64,000 nucleotides of DNA from Parasphingopyxis sp. CP4. Lineage in GTDB: Bacteria > Pseudomonadota > Alphaproteobacteria > Sphingomonadales > Sphingomonadaceae. The translations under genes were made by a program, and so were the position numbers. How positions within the stretch are numbered: position 1 is the stretch's first letter; the number at the start of each line of letters is the position of its first letter. The notes beneath the pieces are model-generated. The model was not told where the DNA came from and searched no databases. It worked only from the letters and a program-made list of their open reading frames with translations. The stretch covers positions 2,358,001 through 2,422,000 of the forward strand of contig NZ_CP051130.1 of assembly GCF_013378055.1 (NCBI RefSeq), written 5' to 3'. Of the stretch, positions 1 to 9,381 are shown piece after piece.

Positions 1-93
1 GGCGGCTCAATCCGCGATGATGAAGTGATTGCAGCGGCCAATGAGGCGGGGCTTGCCATGGTCTTTACCGGGATGCGTCACTTCCGGCATTGA
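1..93 (+). CDS. purH: PurH C-terminal end (partial at window edge)
   Basis: This is the last 30 codons plus stop of a gene that begins before the window. The frame is open from base 1 and ends with the residues [11 protein letters not shown], the very conserved tail of the bifunctional AICAR transformylase/IMP cyclohydrolase PurH, which performs the last two steps of de novo IMP synthesis in the cytoplasm. The preceding [10 protein letters not shown] also fits the transformylase active-site region. Only the extreme C terminus is visible, so the call rests on that signature. The next gene converges from the right with a 3-base gap. Confidence 0.88.
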   Translation, partial: GGSIRDDEVIAAANEAGLAMVFTGMRHFRH

Positions 94-96
94 TCG

Positions 97-1590
97 CTAG
101 GATGGCGTCTCGTCGGTTTTGGACATTTTGAAAAGCAATCGGTCCTCGGCCCCAAAGCCACGGAACCAGATGATCAGGCAGTAGATCGCCAATACGGCCG
201 GTACACCGATTACCAACTCGATCCATTCCGGCGTGAACGTAGCGAGATAGCCAACCACCGTGGCTGTCCCAGCGGCCCATACCAGCGCCCAGCGCCATGG
301 GCTGACCGGCGCTTCGAGCAGACGTGACAGGAGCCGGGCTTTCATCACCGATGCCATGCCCAGCGCCAGCATCAGCGCAATTGCCGGGCCGGTTGCCTGG
401 AAGAGCAAGGGCAATTCATAGGCGCGCATGATCAGGATAATCGCTACTGACAGCGCAGCCTGAACCGCGAGCATGAAACAAGAGATCATCAGGTTGCGAT
501 GGCGGGCCACGTAGACCAGCGCCGCTTCGGAAACCGCCGCGGTTGCCGCCACAACTTCAGCGGCGAGCAGGAAGGCCAGAACGCCTGTGCCGCCAACAAA
601 CACCGCGCCGACCAGCCCCATCCAGGCCTCGCCAGGAATACCAAGCGCCAGCGCAACGCCGGCTTGGGCCGCGATGATCCAGAAACCCGCCTGGCGGACC
701 TGTTTGGCCACCGCCGCCCGGTTCCCGTCACGCAGGTTTTGCGTGATGACGGGGCCAAGGATCGGATCGAAGCTAGTTTTGAGTTTCTGTGGAAGTGACG
801 CCAATTGCTGGGCGACATAATAGATGCCGACAATCGCCGGCGAGAAGAACAGGCCAAGAATGGCGATATCCAGCCGACGCGAAACCCATTCAATGGCATC
901 GGCCCCGGCCATGGGCAGGTTTGTCCAGGCCATCCGCATCAGGCGCACTGGATGGGGGCGCCAGCCGCGCGGCAGTCCAAATGTCCGCAGCAGCGGCCAT
1001 ACCGAAGCCACAAGCGCGGCAATCATCGACAATACATAGGCCAGGATCAGCCCGTCTCGCAGCGAATAAAAGGCCAGGAAGAAGGCCGCGATGCTGATCG
1101 TCCAGGGCTCGACAATCGCCCGGGCGCGGACAGTTGCGCCAATATCATGGCGATAGGCGAGAGCGGCGAGCGCAATATCCGATGCGGCGAGCGCAAAGAT
1201 TGTCAGCGGCAGCAAGCGTTCCAGCCCCTGTATCTCGCTGTTCGGGAACATCGCCTGGGGGAAGGACACAAGCAGCGCGACGGCAATGGCCGATGCGATA
1301 AAGCCGCCCAGCATTGCATCCCAGATCACATGGACATGCGGCCTATCTGTCTTGGAAAGCTGTTCCGCCAGCCCGCGTTTGAGGCCCAGCGTAGAGAGCT
1401 GAGCGGCAAATTCGACGACAATCACCGCATAGGCGAAGATCCCGAGCGCTTCGGCACCATACCAGCGCCCTGCGATAAACAGGAAAGGGATACGTGCCGC
1501 AAGACGGAGGATGAATCCGAACACATTGGTGCGGCCACCCTTGGCGAGGGCAGACAGATCGGGCGGCGGGGTTTTGTCTACCTCCGCCAT
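97..1590 (-). CDS. Polysaccharide/lipopolysaccharide flippase (Wzx/MATE-like)
   Basis: A 497-residue polytopic protein with about 12-14 hydrophobic helices. It has the layout of the oligosaccharide flippase family (MurJ/Wzx/PST), which moves lipid-linked saccharides across the inner membrane. The N terminus contains GGRTNVFGFILRLAARIPF, an amphipathic helix leading into helix 1 as in this family. The ATG at 1590 has a GGGGGG ribosome-binding stretch close upstream. It lies 22 bases downstream of polA on the same strand and is probably the distal gene of that run. No glycosyltransferases are adjacent, so the substrate cannot be inferred. Family assignment is firm; specificity is unknown. Confidence 0.75.
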   Translation of the reverse strand: MAEVDKTPPPDLSALAKGGRTNVFGFILRLAARIPFLFIAGRWYGAEALGIFAYAVIVVEFAAQLSTLGLKRGLAEQLSKTDRPHVHVIWDAMLGGFIASAIAVALLVSFPQAMFPNSEIQGLERLLPLTIFALAASDIALAALAYRHDIGATVRARAIVEPWTISIAAFFLAFYSLRDGLILAYVLSMIAALVASVWPLLRTFGLPRGWRPHPVRLMRMAWTNLPMAGADAIEWVSRRLDIAILGLFFSPAIVGIYYVAQQLASLPQKLKTSFDPILGPVITQNLRDGNRAAVAKQVRQAGFWIIAAQAGVALALGIPGEAWMGLVGAVFVGGTGVLAFLLAAEVVAATAAVSEAALVYVARHRNLMISCFMLAVQAALSVAIILIMRAYELPLLFQATGPAIALMLALGMASVMKARLLSRLLEAPVSPWRWALVWAAGTATVVGYLATFTPEWIELVIGVPAVLAIYCLIIWFRGFGAEDRLLFKMSKTDETPS

Positions 1591-1612
1591 TTCACCCCCC
1601 GGTCAAACATGA

Positions 1613-4375
1613 TCAATGTGCTGCGCCCCAGCTGGGTCCGGTGCCGATATCCACGGCCAGCGGCACATCGATTTTCACCAGCGGTGCGGCGGCTGACGCC
1701 ATGACGTCATTGATTACAGCAGACGCATCTTCCACTTTGTTTTCAGGGAGTTCGAAGACCAGCTCATCATGTACCTGGAGCAGCATCTTCACCTCATCCA
1801 ACCCTTCGGCGGCGAGTGCTGGACCCATTCTTGCCATGGCGCGCTTGATGATATCGGCGCTCGTACCCTGGATCGGTGCATTGATCGCCGCGCGCTCACT
1901 GCCTTGCCGTTCATGCTGCATCTTGCTTTTGAGGCGCGGGAAATGCGTCTTTCGGCCAAACAGCGTCTCGGTATAGCCGGCCTCGCGCGCGGCGGTCAGC
2001 GTTTGGGTGATATATTGATTGATACCCGGGAAACGCTCGAAATAGCGATCGATCATGTCCTGGGCTTCATCGGGCGTGATTTCGAGCCGTCCGGCAAGGC
2101 CCCAACGCGAGATGCCGTAGAGAATGGCGAAATTGATCGTCTTGGCCCGGCCACGCGTGTCGCGATTCACCTCGCCAAACAATTCCTGCGCGGTGCGATT
2201 GTGAATATCCTCGCCCGCTTCGAACGCCTCTTTGAGCGCGGGAACATCGGCCATATGCGCGGCAAGGCGCAATTCGATCTGGCTGTAATCGGCCGCGAGC
2301 AGCACATTGCCGGGTTCCGCGACAAAGGCGAAGCGGATCTTGCGGCCCATTTCGGTGCGGATCGGGATATTCTGGAGATTGGGTTCGGTCGATGACAGGC
2401 GACCGGTTTGCGCGCCGGTGAGGGAATAGCTGGTGTGCACGCGGCCGGTTTTCGGATTGATCTCGGCCTGGAGCGCATCGGTATAGGTGCTTTTGAGCTT
2501 CGACAGCTGACGCCAGTCGAGTATTTTCTGCGCGATCGGTTCGCCATCGCGCGCCAACCGCTCCATTTCGTTGACGTCAGTCGACCAGACGCCGGATTTG
2601 CCCTTGCGCCCGCCTTTAAGGCCCATCTTGTCGAACAAAATCTCGCCCAGCTGTTTGGGGCTGCCGATCGTGAACTGTTCACCGGCGATATCGTGCACCT
2701 CTTTTTCGGTCGTTTCCATCTGCGCAGCAAAATCCGCCGAGAGCCGGGCCAGCTCCTCGCGATCGACCTTGATGCCTGCGCATTCCATGCCGGCAATCAC
2801 CGGTATCAGCGGGCGATCGACAAGCTCATAGACGCGCGTCGCGCGATCCGCCGCCAGTCGTGGTTTGAGCCGCCGCCACAGGCGCAGCGTTACATCCGCA
2901 TCCTCGGCTGCATATTCGGTCGCCTGGTCGAGCGGGACTTCGGCAAAGCTGATCTGCTTCTTGCCGGTGCCGACCACATCCTTGAACTTGATGCATGTGT
3001 GGCCGAGAAACAGCTCGGCAAGCTCGTCCATCCCATGGCCATGCAGCCCGGCTTCGAGATCAAAGCTCATGACAATCGTGTCGTCGATCGGCGCGAGGAC
3101 AATATCGTGCTGGGTGAGGACGCCCATATCATATTTGAGATTATGGCCAATCTTGAGCACGGCGGGGTCTTCAAGCAGCGATTTCAATTTGGCGATCGCC
3201 GTGTCGAAATCGATCTGGTCGGGATTCTCGCCGAGCAGGTCGCCGCCGCCATGGCCGAGCGGGATGTAACAAGCCTTGCCGGGTTCGGTCGCGAGGCACA
3301 CACCGACCAGCCGTGCGGTCACCGATTCCAGGCTGTCGGTTTCGGTGTCGACTGCAACATGGCCGATCCGCCGGGCTTCGGCGATCCAGGCGTCGAGCGC
3401 GGCTTCGTCGGTGACAGTCTCATAGGCGCTGCGATCAATCGGCGGTTCGTCCTCGCCTTCCTCGACCGTCGTCTCGCTATGCTGGGCAAGCTCGGCATTG
3501 GCCGCCGCGCCACCGATCCGGGTGAGTAAAGATTTGAAGCCATGATGCTCGAGAAATTCGCGCAACGGGTCTTCCGGGATGCCGTCGAGCGTGAAATCGT
3601 CGAGCGGTTCGGGGAGCGGGACATCGTCCTTCAACGTCACCAGCAAGCGCGACATGCGGGCATTGTCCGCCTGCTCGATCAGATTCTCGCGCATCTTGGA
3701 CTTTTTCATTTCCGGCGCCGCGTCGAGCACGGCTTCCACCGTCCCATATTCATTGATCAGCTTCGAGGCGGTTTTCGGGCCGATACCGGTAACACCGGGA
3801 ATATTGTCCGATGTATCGCCCATCAGCGCGAGCACATCGCCCAGCTTTTCCGGTCCAACGCCGAATTTCTCCTCGACATGCTCCTTGCCGAGCCGCGCGT
3901 CTTTCATCGTGTCGAGCATGTCGATGCCCGGTTCGATCAACTGCATCAGATCCTTGTCCGAACTGACAATCGTGACATTCCACTGCTCTGCAAGCGCGTG
4001 TTTGGCGTAGGATGCGATCAGATCATCGGCTTCAAAGCCGAGCTCTTCGATGCAGGGCAGGGAGAAGGCGCGCGTTGCATCGCGGATCATCGGGAATTGC
4101 GGGACGAGATCTTCGGGCGGTGGCGGTCGATTGGCTTTATATTGATCGTAGATTTCGTTGCGGAAGGTTTGCGCGCTCGCATCGAGAATCACCGCCATAT
4201 GGGTCGGGCCGTCTGCGGCGTTCAGCTGATCGACCAGCTTCCACAACATCGTCGTGTAGCCATAGACCGCGCCGACCGGTTCACCGCGGATATTGGTGAG
4301 CGGCGGCAGCCGGTGATAGGCGCGGAAAATATAGCTCGACCCATCGACGAGATAGAGATGCTTCTCCTCAGGCAT
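1613..4375 (-). CDS. polA: DNA polymerase I
   Basis: A 920-residue full-length Pol I for repair synthesis and Okazaki-fragment processing. The N-terminal 5'-3' exonuclease begins with LYLVDGSSYIFRAYH and contains FEADDLIASYA and GDTSDNIPGVTGIGPKTA. The middle 3'-5' proofreading domain keeps the acidic motif DTETDSLE, so proofreading looks intact. The C-terminal polymerase domain has motif A (ADYSQIELRLAAH), the O-helix region (TINFAILYGIS), APIQGTSADIIKRA and motif C (VHDELVFELP). Length is typical for alphaproteobacteria. It is preceded by an MFS gene (40-base gap) and followed by the flippase, so it may share a transcript with both. Confidence 0.97.
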   Translation of the reverse strand: MPEEKHLYLVDGSSYIFRAYHRLPPLTNIRGEPVGAVYGYTTMLWKLVDQLNAADGPTHMAVILDASAQTFRNEIYDQYKANRPPPPEDLVPQFPMIRDATRAFSLPCIEELGFEADDLIASYAKHALAEQWNVTIVSSDKDLMQLIEPGIDMLDTMKDARLGKEHVEEKFGVGPEKLGDVLALMGDTSDNIPGVTGIGPKTASKLINEYGTVEAVLDAAPEMKKSKMRENLIEQADNARMSRLLVTLKDDVPLPEPLDDFTLDGIPEDPLREFLEHHGFKSLLTRIGGAAANAELAQHSETTVEEGEDEPPIDRSAYETVTDEAALDAWIAEARRIGHVAVDTETDSLESVTARLVGVCLATEPGKACYIPLGHGGGDLLGENPDQIDFDTAIAKLKSLLEDPAVLKIGHNLKYDMGVLTQHDIVLAPIDDTIVMSFDLEAGLHGHGMDELAELFLGHTCIKFKDVVGTGKKQISFAEVPLDQATEYAAEDADVTLRLWRRLKPRLAADRATRVYELVDRPLIPVIAGMECAGIKVDREELARLSADFAAQMETTEKEVHDIAGEQFTIGSPKQLGEILFDKMGLKGGRKGKSGVWSTDVNEMERLARDGEPIAQKILDWRQLSKLKSTYTDALQAEINPKTGRVHTSYSLTGAQTGRLSSTEPNLQNIPIRTEMGRKIRFAFVAEPGNVLLAADYSQIELRLAAHMADVPALKEAFEAGEDIHNRTAQELFGEVNRDTRGRAKTINFAILYGISRWGLAGRLEITPDEAQDMIDRYFERFPGINQYITQTLTAAREAGYTETLFGRKTHFPRLKSKMQHERQGSERAAINAPIQGTSADIIKRAMARMGPALAAEGLDEVKMLLQVHDELVFELPENKVEDASAVINDVMASAAAPLVKIDVPLAVDIGTGPSWGAAH

Positions 4376-4415
4376 CGGGCGGGTCTAGCCTATGGCGCGC
4401 GCGGGGCAAAGAGAA

Positions 4416-5603
4416 TCACGCTTCGACCGCGTGAATCGCATTTTGGCCCTTGCGATCCCGCCACCAGGCCCAGCCGGAAAAGACGATCAGATAGACGCCG
4501 CACCAGCCATAGGCAGTCAGGATTCCAAAGCGGTCGGCAACCAGTCCAATCGCCAGGCACATGAAGATGCTGGCGATGCAATGGAAGAAAACCATCGCCG
4601 AGGTTGTCGTTGCCCGGCTGGAGCCGCCCATCACCTGCTGGAATTTCGCCTCGGCCAGGATCAGCGGCGGCGCAATACAGATATAGGCCATCATCAGCGG
4701 GATCAGGAGCCAGATCGAATCGCCCAACCCCGCGATCAGCAAACAGACACCGGAAGCGAGCGGTAAAAGCCAGCCGCCGGCGCGAAAATTCGACAGTTTA
4801 TGCGCCATGACGCTTGCATAGGCATAGGCCGCGATAGCGAGCACACCGACCAGCCCGAACGCCCAGATCGGCACGCCGACCGCGAGATAATAGAGCGGAT
4901 CGAACTCCTCGAGTACGTAGAACAGCATCACGCCAAGCACGAGATAGCCGGTTACAAAGCGCAGCACCGGTTCGGCTTTGAACTCCTGCGCGGCTTCGAC
5001 GAAATGGGCGAGATAGTTGGGCCGCTCGGTCGGCAGATCGGCCTTGGATCGAACATCGGGCAGCCAGATCGCGATCAGCGCGGCGAGGAACAGCGGCGGC
5101 AGCGCGAGCCATAATGCGGCTTCCATCGACACATGACCGACCAACCCGCCGAGCACCATCGCAATGCCGGCGCTGATCTCCTGCAGTGCGCGATCGCGAC
5201 CCAGCACACGATCATAATCGTCGGCCTCGCCGGCGGCGTCCATATGTTCGTAGAGCAACGCCTCTTTCGATCCGGAGATCAACGAGCTCGCAAAGCTCCA
5301 GACCAGGAAGCCAAGGGCAAATATCGCGAAACTGCCATTGGCAATCGCCCAAAAGGCAAAGGCCGCCGCCTTGATCAGGGGTGCCGCAATCAGCAGCCAT
5401 CGCCGGTCAAGATGATCGGACAGTGCGCCCGAGGGGATCTCGAAAATCGCCGCAACGATTGACCAGAAGATAAACAAGAGCGCGATATCCCACACGCCCA
5501 ATCCGCTGAGCGAGAAATAGGCCGTGTAGATCGCATAACCGAGAATGAAATCGATCAGGAAGACATAGGCATAATAGGCGCGCAGGAAACGGGGGAGGGG
5601 CAT
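4416..5603 (-). CDS. MFS transporter
   Basis: A 395-residue inner-membrane protein with about 12 predicted helices and a Major Facilitator motif-A-like loop, GALSDHLDRRW, after helix 2 (about residues 58-68). The first half has the usual antiporter-like arrangement, with a long cytoplasmic loop near residues 190-205. It starts 14 bases after nadB and ends 40 bases before polA, which suggests cotranscription with nadB. Nothing in the sequence identifies the substrate, and drug export is as likely as metabolite export. The ATG at 5603 has a modest AGGT ribosome-binding site. Confidence 0.8.
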   Translation of the reverse strand: MPLPRFLRAYYAYVFLIDFILGYAIYTAYFSLSGLGVWDIALLFIFWSIVAAIFEIPSGALSDHLDRRWLLIAAPLIKAAAFAFWAIANGSFAIFALGFLVWSFASSLISGSKEALLYEHMDAAGEADDYDRVLGRDRALQEISAGIAMVLGGLVGHVSMEAALWLALPPLFLAALIAIWLPDVRSKADLPTERPNYLAHFVEAAQEFKAEPVLRFVTGYLVLGVMLFYVLEEFDPLYYLAVGVPIWAFGLVGVLAIAAYAYASVMAHKLSNFRAGGWLLPLASGVCLLIAGLGDSIWLLIPLMMAYICIAPPLILAEAKFQQVMGGSSRATTTSAMVFFHCIASIFMCLAIGLVADRFGILTAYGWCGVYLIVFSGWAWWRDRKGQNAIHAVEA

Positions 5604-5617
5604 GACCTACCGCTCCG

Positions 5618-7222
5618 CTAGGGCGCGAGGACGGTGTCGAGCGCTTCACCGGCCCGTTCGGGATAGTCGGTCGTATAGTGCAGCCCGCGGCTTTCCTTGC
5701 GTACCAGGGCTGAGCGGACGATCAGCGCGGCGACTTCGATCAGGTTGCGCAGCTCGATAAGATCGGGCGTGACACGGAAATTGCCATAATATTCGTCGAC
5801 TTCCTGGCGGAGCAGCTCGACGCGGTGCTGGGCTCGCTCCAGCCGTTTGGTCGTGCGGACAATGCCGACATAGTCCCACATGAACCGGCGAATCTCGCGC
5901 CAATTATGCTGGACGACGACTTCCTCATCGGAATCGGTGACCCGGCTCTCATCCCAGGGCTGGATCGGTGGCGGTTCCGGAAGATCGTCCCAATGATCCC
6001 GGATATGATTGGCGGCGGCTTCACCGAAGACAAAACATTCGAGCAGTGAGTTGGAGGCAAGCCGGTTGGCGCCGTGCAATCCGCTCTCGCTGACCTCGCC
6101 CGCCGCATAGAGACCCGACATATCAGTGCAGCCGTTGAGATCGATGCGCACACCGCCACAGGTATAATGCTGGGCAGGGACGACCGGGATTGGCTCTGTG
6201 GTCATGTCGATGCCGAGCCCAATCAGCTTGTCATAGATGTTCGGGAAATGATCGCGGACGAATTCGGGTTCGCGATGGCTGATATCGAGATGGACATAAT
6301 CAAGCCCAAACCGCTTGATCTCGCTATCGATGGCGCGGGCCACGATATCGCGGGGCGCAAGTTCTTCGCGCGAATCAAATTCCGGCATGAAGCGATGGCC
6401 AGGATTGGGCGCGTCGCCCGGCAGCTTGAGGTGCCCGCCTTCGCCGCGCACGGCTTCGGTGATCAGGAAATTCTTGACCTCCAGATTGTACAGGCAGGTT
6501 GGATGGAATTGCATGAATTCCATGTTCGATACGCGGCATCCCGCACGCCAGGCCATCGCAATACCATCACCTGTCGCACCGCGCGGCGCGGTCGAGAAGA
6601 GATAGGTGCGTCCCGCGCCGCCGGTGGCGAGGATCGTGGCGCGGGCGGTAAAGCGTTCGACATGGCCGCTCGCCTTGTTGAACGCATAGGCGCCCCAAAC
6701 ATGATCGCTGCCATGATCGCTGGCGCTTGGGCTTTCCGCATGGCGATCGGTGATCAGGTCGATCGCCACCATGTCGGGCATCAAGGTGATATTCGGGTTG
6801 GCCTTGGCCGCGCCTTCCAGCGCTTCCTGCACCGCCCAGCCTGTTGCATCATCGGCATGGACGATCCGCCGATGGCTATGGCCGCCTTCCCGCGTCAGAT
6901 GCAGATCGCCATCCTCCGCGAGCGTGAAATCCGCGCCAAGATCGATGAGCCGCTGGATCGCCGCCGGCGCATTTTCAACGACAAATTCAACCGTCTCTTC
7001 GCGGTTCAGTCCGGCACCCGCATCCATCGTGTCGGCGATATGGCTTTCGAACGTATCACCGGGTTCAAGCACCGCCGCAATCCCGCCCTGGGCCCAGGCA
7101 GTGGAGCCGCCGGAAATTGCGCCCTTGGCGAGCACTAACACCTTGAACCTTTCGGCGAGTGTGATCGCTGCGGTCAGCCCGGCTGCGCCCGAACCGATTA
7201 TCAGGATATCATGGTCGCTCAC
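5618..7222 (-). CDS. nadB: L-aspartate oxidase
   Basis: A 534-residue flavoprotein that oxidises L-aspartate to iminoaspartate, the first step of de novo NAD synthesis. The N terminus has the FAD dinucleotide-binding motif IIGSGAAGLTAA. Family signatures follow: STAWAQGGIAAVL, the flavin/substrate region EFMQFHPTCL, the active-site stretch HYTCGGVRIDLNG, and SESGLHGANRLASNSLLE near the C-terminal part. Length is normal. The start is a GTG at 7222 that overlaps the stop of the upstream ABC ATPase by four bases (GTGA). NadA and NadC are not in the window, so the pathway is split in this genome. Confidence 0.95.
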   Translation of the reverse strand: MSDHDILIIGSGAAGLTAAITLAERFKVLVLAKGAISGGSTAWAQGGIAAVLEPGDTFESHIADTMDAGAGLNREETVEFVVENAPAAIQRLIDLGADFTLAEDGDLHLTREGGHSHRRIVHADDATGWAVQEALEGAAKANPNITLMPDMVAIDLITDRHAESPSASDHGSDHVWGAYAFNKASGHVERFTARATILATGGAGRTYLFSTAPRGATGDGIAMAWRAGCRVSNMEFMQFHPTCLYNLEVKNFLITEAVRGEGGHLKLPGDAPNPGHRFMPEFDSREELAPRDIVARAIDSEIKRFGLDYVHLDISHREPEFVRDHFPNIYDKLIGLGIDMTTEPIPVVPAQHYTCGGVRIDLNGCTDMSGLYAAGEVSESGLHGANRLASNSLLECFVFGEAAANHIRDHWDDLPEPPPIQPWDESRVTDSDEEVVVQHNWREIRRFMWDYVGIVRTTKRLERAQHRVELLRQEVDEYYGNFRVTPDLIELRNLIEVAALIVRSALVRKESRGLHYTTDYPERAGEALDTVLAP

Positions 7223-8139
7223 GCGGCATCCCGGGTGAGGTTGAGAAACACGTCCTCAAGGTCGGCCTCGCGGGTCGACACATCGATGATGTTATGGCCG
7301 GCATCGCCAAGCGCGGAGAGCACTTCGCCAGCATTCACCTTGTCCTTGCGATAGGTGATCGAAAGCGTCCGCGCATCGATCTGCTCGACCTTTTCAAAGG
7401 CGGCGGTGTCGGGCGGCGTTGCAATATCGTTTTCGACCGTAACAACGACGGCCTTTTCCTGGGCCATGTTGACGAGTTCGCGGGTTGGCTTGTCGGCGAT
7501 CAGCTTGCCATGGTTGATGATCGCGATCCGATCGCACAGCTCTTCGGCTTCCTCCAGATAATGCGTGGTCAGAACGACGGTGGTGCCTGCCGCATGCAGT
7601 TCGCGCACATAGTCCCAGAGCTGGCGGCGCAGATCGATATCGACGCCCGCGGTTGGCTCATCCAGCACGAGCACTGGCGGTGAATGGACCAGCGCCTTGG
7701 CGACCATCAGCCGGCGCTTCATGCCGCCCGACAATGTCCGCGCATAGGCATCGGCCTTGTCTTCGAGGCGCACCGCTCTCAGCAGCTCGGCGGTGCGCTT
7801 GTCCTTGCGCGAAACACCATAAAGGCCGGCCTGGATATCGAGCGTCTCGGCTGGGGTAAAAAAGGGATCGAAAGTGATCTCCTGATTGACGATACCGATG
7901 CTCGCCTTGGCATTGCGCGGATCGCGATCAATGTCGAAGCCCCAGATCGAGGCAGAGCCAGCGGTTTTGTTCACCAGTCCGGCCAAAATGTTGATCAGCG
8001 TCGATTTGCCCGCGCCATTGGGGCCCAACAGACCAAAAATCGCACCGCGCGGCACGGTGAGGTTCACATCATCGAGCGCCCGCACCTCTCCTTCATAGAT
8101 TTTGGTGACATTTTCGACATGGATCGCTGCATCATTCAT
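7219..8139 (-). CDS. ABC transporter ATP-binding protein (ABC-2 type, orphan)
   Basis: A 306-residue ATPase with Walker A GPNGAGKSTLIN, signature LSGGMKRRLM and Walker B VLVLDEPTAGVD, followed by the switch histidine in LTTHYLEEAEELCDR. The C-terminal segment ending in DLEDVFLNLTRD is typical of CcmA/NodI/DrrA-type ABC-2 exporters. I chose the internal ATG at 8139 (MNDAAIHVENV) because the family begins just there; upstream extension codes for unconserved residues. Its stop overlaps nadB by four bases. No ABC-2 permease is adjacent, so the partner must be encoded elsewhere. Confidence 0.88.
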   Translation of the reverse strand: MNDAAIHVENVTKIYEGEVRALDDVNLTVPRGAIFGLLGPNGAGKSTLINILAGLVNKTAGSASIWGFDIDRDPRNAKASIGIVNQEITFDPFFTPAETLDIQAGLYGVSRKDKRTAELLRAVRLEDKADAYARTLSGGMKRRLMVAKALVHSPPVLVLDEPTAGVDIDLRRQLWDYVRELHAAGTTVVLTTHYLEEAEELCDRIAIINHGKLIADKPTRELVNMAQEKAVVVTVENDIATPPDTAAFEKVEQIDARTLSITYRKDKVNAGEVLSALGDAGHNIIDVSTREADLEDVFLNLTRDAA

Positions 8140-8278
8140 AACCGCAGCGCATAGCCTGTCCCGCGCAAGCCGCAAAGCGCCGGGCACCACTAATTCCTTC
8201 ACAGACCATTAACCAAGCTTGTTCGGACTAATTTGGCCATTTCCTGCCAATGCAGAGGCCTGGGGGGAATAATCTCAC

Positions 8279-8803
8279 ATGCCAATGCAGTTTTCACAGA
8301 TACGCCGCAGGGCGATATATATGGCGGCGCTGCCTGTCATGCTGGGTGCTGCGCCGGCTCTGGCCGCTACGCAAACGAGCGATGCCGAGGTCGAGATTCT
8401 GGAACAGCTGACGCTGACCCAGGTAACCGGACTGGATTTCGGCACCATCATTCCCAGCGCCACCGGCGGACGCATCAACATTCGTCGCAATTCGGGCGTC
8501 TGTGTTGCTCAGGGCGGTGTCACGCTTGTCGGAAGCGATTGCCAGCGGGGCGAGTTCCTCGTGACCGGGCCATCGCGGCAGCGCTATCGTATCACATTGG
8601 CTTCTGCACCGATCACTTTGACGCATGTCAGCGGACCGGCAACGATGGTGATGGATCGGGTTCGTATCAACGGCAACCGCAACAAGCGGCTCAATGCCGC
8701 TGGCAATCACACATTCTTTGTTAGCGGTCGCTTGCAGGTCGGGGCAAATCAGGCGCCCGGTGTCTATGACGGCACATTCGATGTGACCGTCGACTTTCGC
8801 TAG
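8279..8803 (+). CDS. DUF4402 secreted protein A
   Basis: A 174-residue exported protein. Residues 1-30 form a signal peptide ending ALAATQ. The mature part shows the DUF4402 pattern: VEILEQLTLTQVTGLDFGTIIPS, then a glycine-rich strand region, and a C-terminal GRLQVGANQAPGVYDGTFDVTVD. In this family the fold is predicted to be an all-beta, pilin-like or surface-associated domain; function is not established. A GGGGGGAA ribosome-binding site lies just upstream. It converges with a second DUF4402 gene. The central part contains two cysteines (CVAQGG and DCQRGE) that could form a disulfide; the neighbouring paralogue lacks them. Confidence 0.82.
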   Translation: MPMQFSQIRRRAIYMAALPVMLGAAPALAATQTSDAEVEILEQLTLTQVTGLDFGTIIPSATGGRINIRRNSGVCVAQGGVTLVGSDCQRGEFLVTGPSRQRYRITLASAPITLTHVSGPATMVMDRVRINGNRNKRLNAAGNHTFFVSGRLQVGANQAPGVYDGTFDVTVDFR

Positions 8804-8874
8804 TCAACTGATTCAATTGAAAATTTGAAGATAAGCGCGGCGCCTAACGGCAGCGCGTCTTTCGATCGGCGCGC

Positions 8875-9381
8875 CTAGAAATAGGTGACGGTAATGTCGA
8901 AATTGCCTTCATAGTTACCCGGCGCCTGGTTCGCGCCGACCTGCAGCGTGCCCCCGACACGCAGATCGAGCAGGCCGGCGCTACTCAGAAACCGGAAAAC
9001 CGGGCCGTTGAGCGTCAGCCCAGACACATTCATGCTGCCGCCGCCGCCTACACGATTAAGGACCGGCAAAGGGCCGCGCGTCACAAATATGAACTGCAGC
9101 GGGCCGCCATAGGTCCAAAACTGCGCCGCCTGTCCCCCCGAACCGGCGGCGGTGACGCCACCGGTTACGGTACGGGCGTCATTAGTGGGATTGATGACTA
9201 CGGTACCGGCTGTTGCGCTCGGCAACAGGGCACCAAATTCGAGATCTGTTGTATTCACCAGAGAGAGTGGCGTCACAATAACCGCATCGGCCGACGCGCT
9301 GGCATCGGCGGCATGAGCAATATTGCTATGGCTCAAAGCCAGCGTTGCGGCAGAAACCGCGTAGACCATTATGCGCTTCAT
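8875..9381 (-). CDS. DUF4402 secreted protein B
   Basis: A 168-residue exported paralogue of the convergent gene to its left. The signal peptide runs to about residue 25 (SNIAHAADA). The mature domain keeps the same landmarks: a strand with LVNTTDLEFGALLPSATAG and a C-terminal GTLQVGANQAPGNYEGNFDITV. I used the ATG at 9381 because it is preceded by GGGGGG and gives a clean signal peptide; a longer frame would begin at 9429. No cysteines are visible in the mature part. Function is unknown; the family is presumed periplasmic, fimbrial or surface-linked. Confidence 0.82.
   Translation of the reverse strand: MKRIMVYAVSAATLALSHSNIAHAADASASADAVIVTPLSLVNTTDLEFGALLPSATAGTVVINPTNDARTVTGGVTAAGSGGQAAQFWTYGGPLQFIFVTRGPLPVLNRVGGGGSMNVSGLTLNGPVFRFLSSAGLLDLRVGGTLQVGANQAPGNYEGNFDITVTYF

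Noticed and set aside
805-1704. A 299-codon open frame on the plus strand opposite the flippase gene.
   Set aside because: It has no ribosome-binding site, no recognisable protein pattern, and is explained by GC-rich third positions of the real gene. The same applies to long frames opposite polA (2408-3529), the Atm1-type exporter (19212-20648), thiC (40944-42149) and the S9 peptidase (45465-46937).
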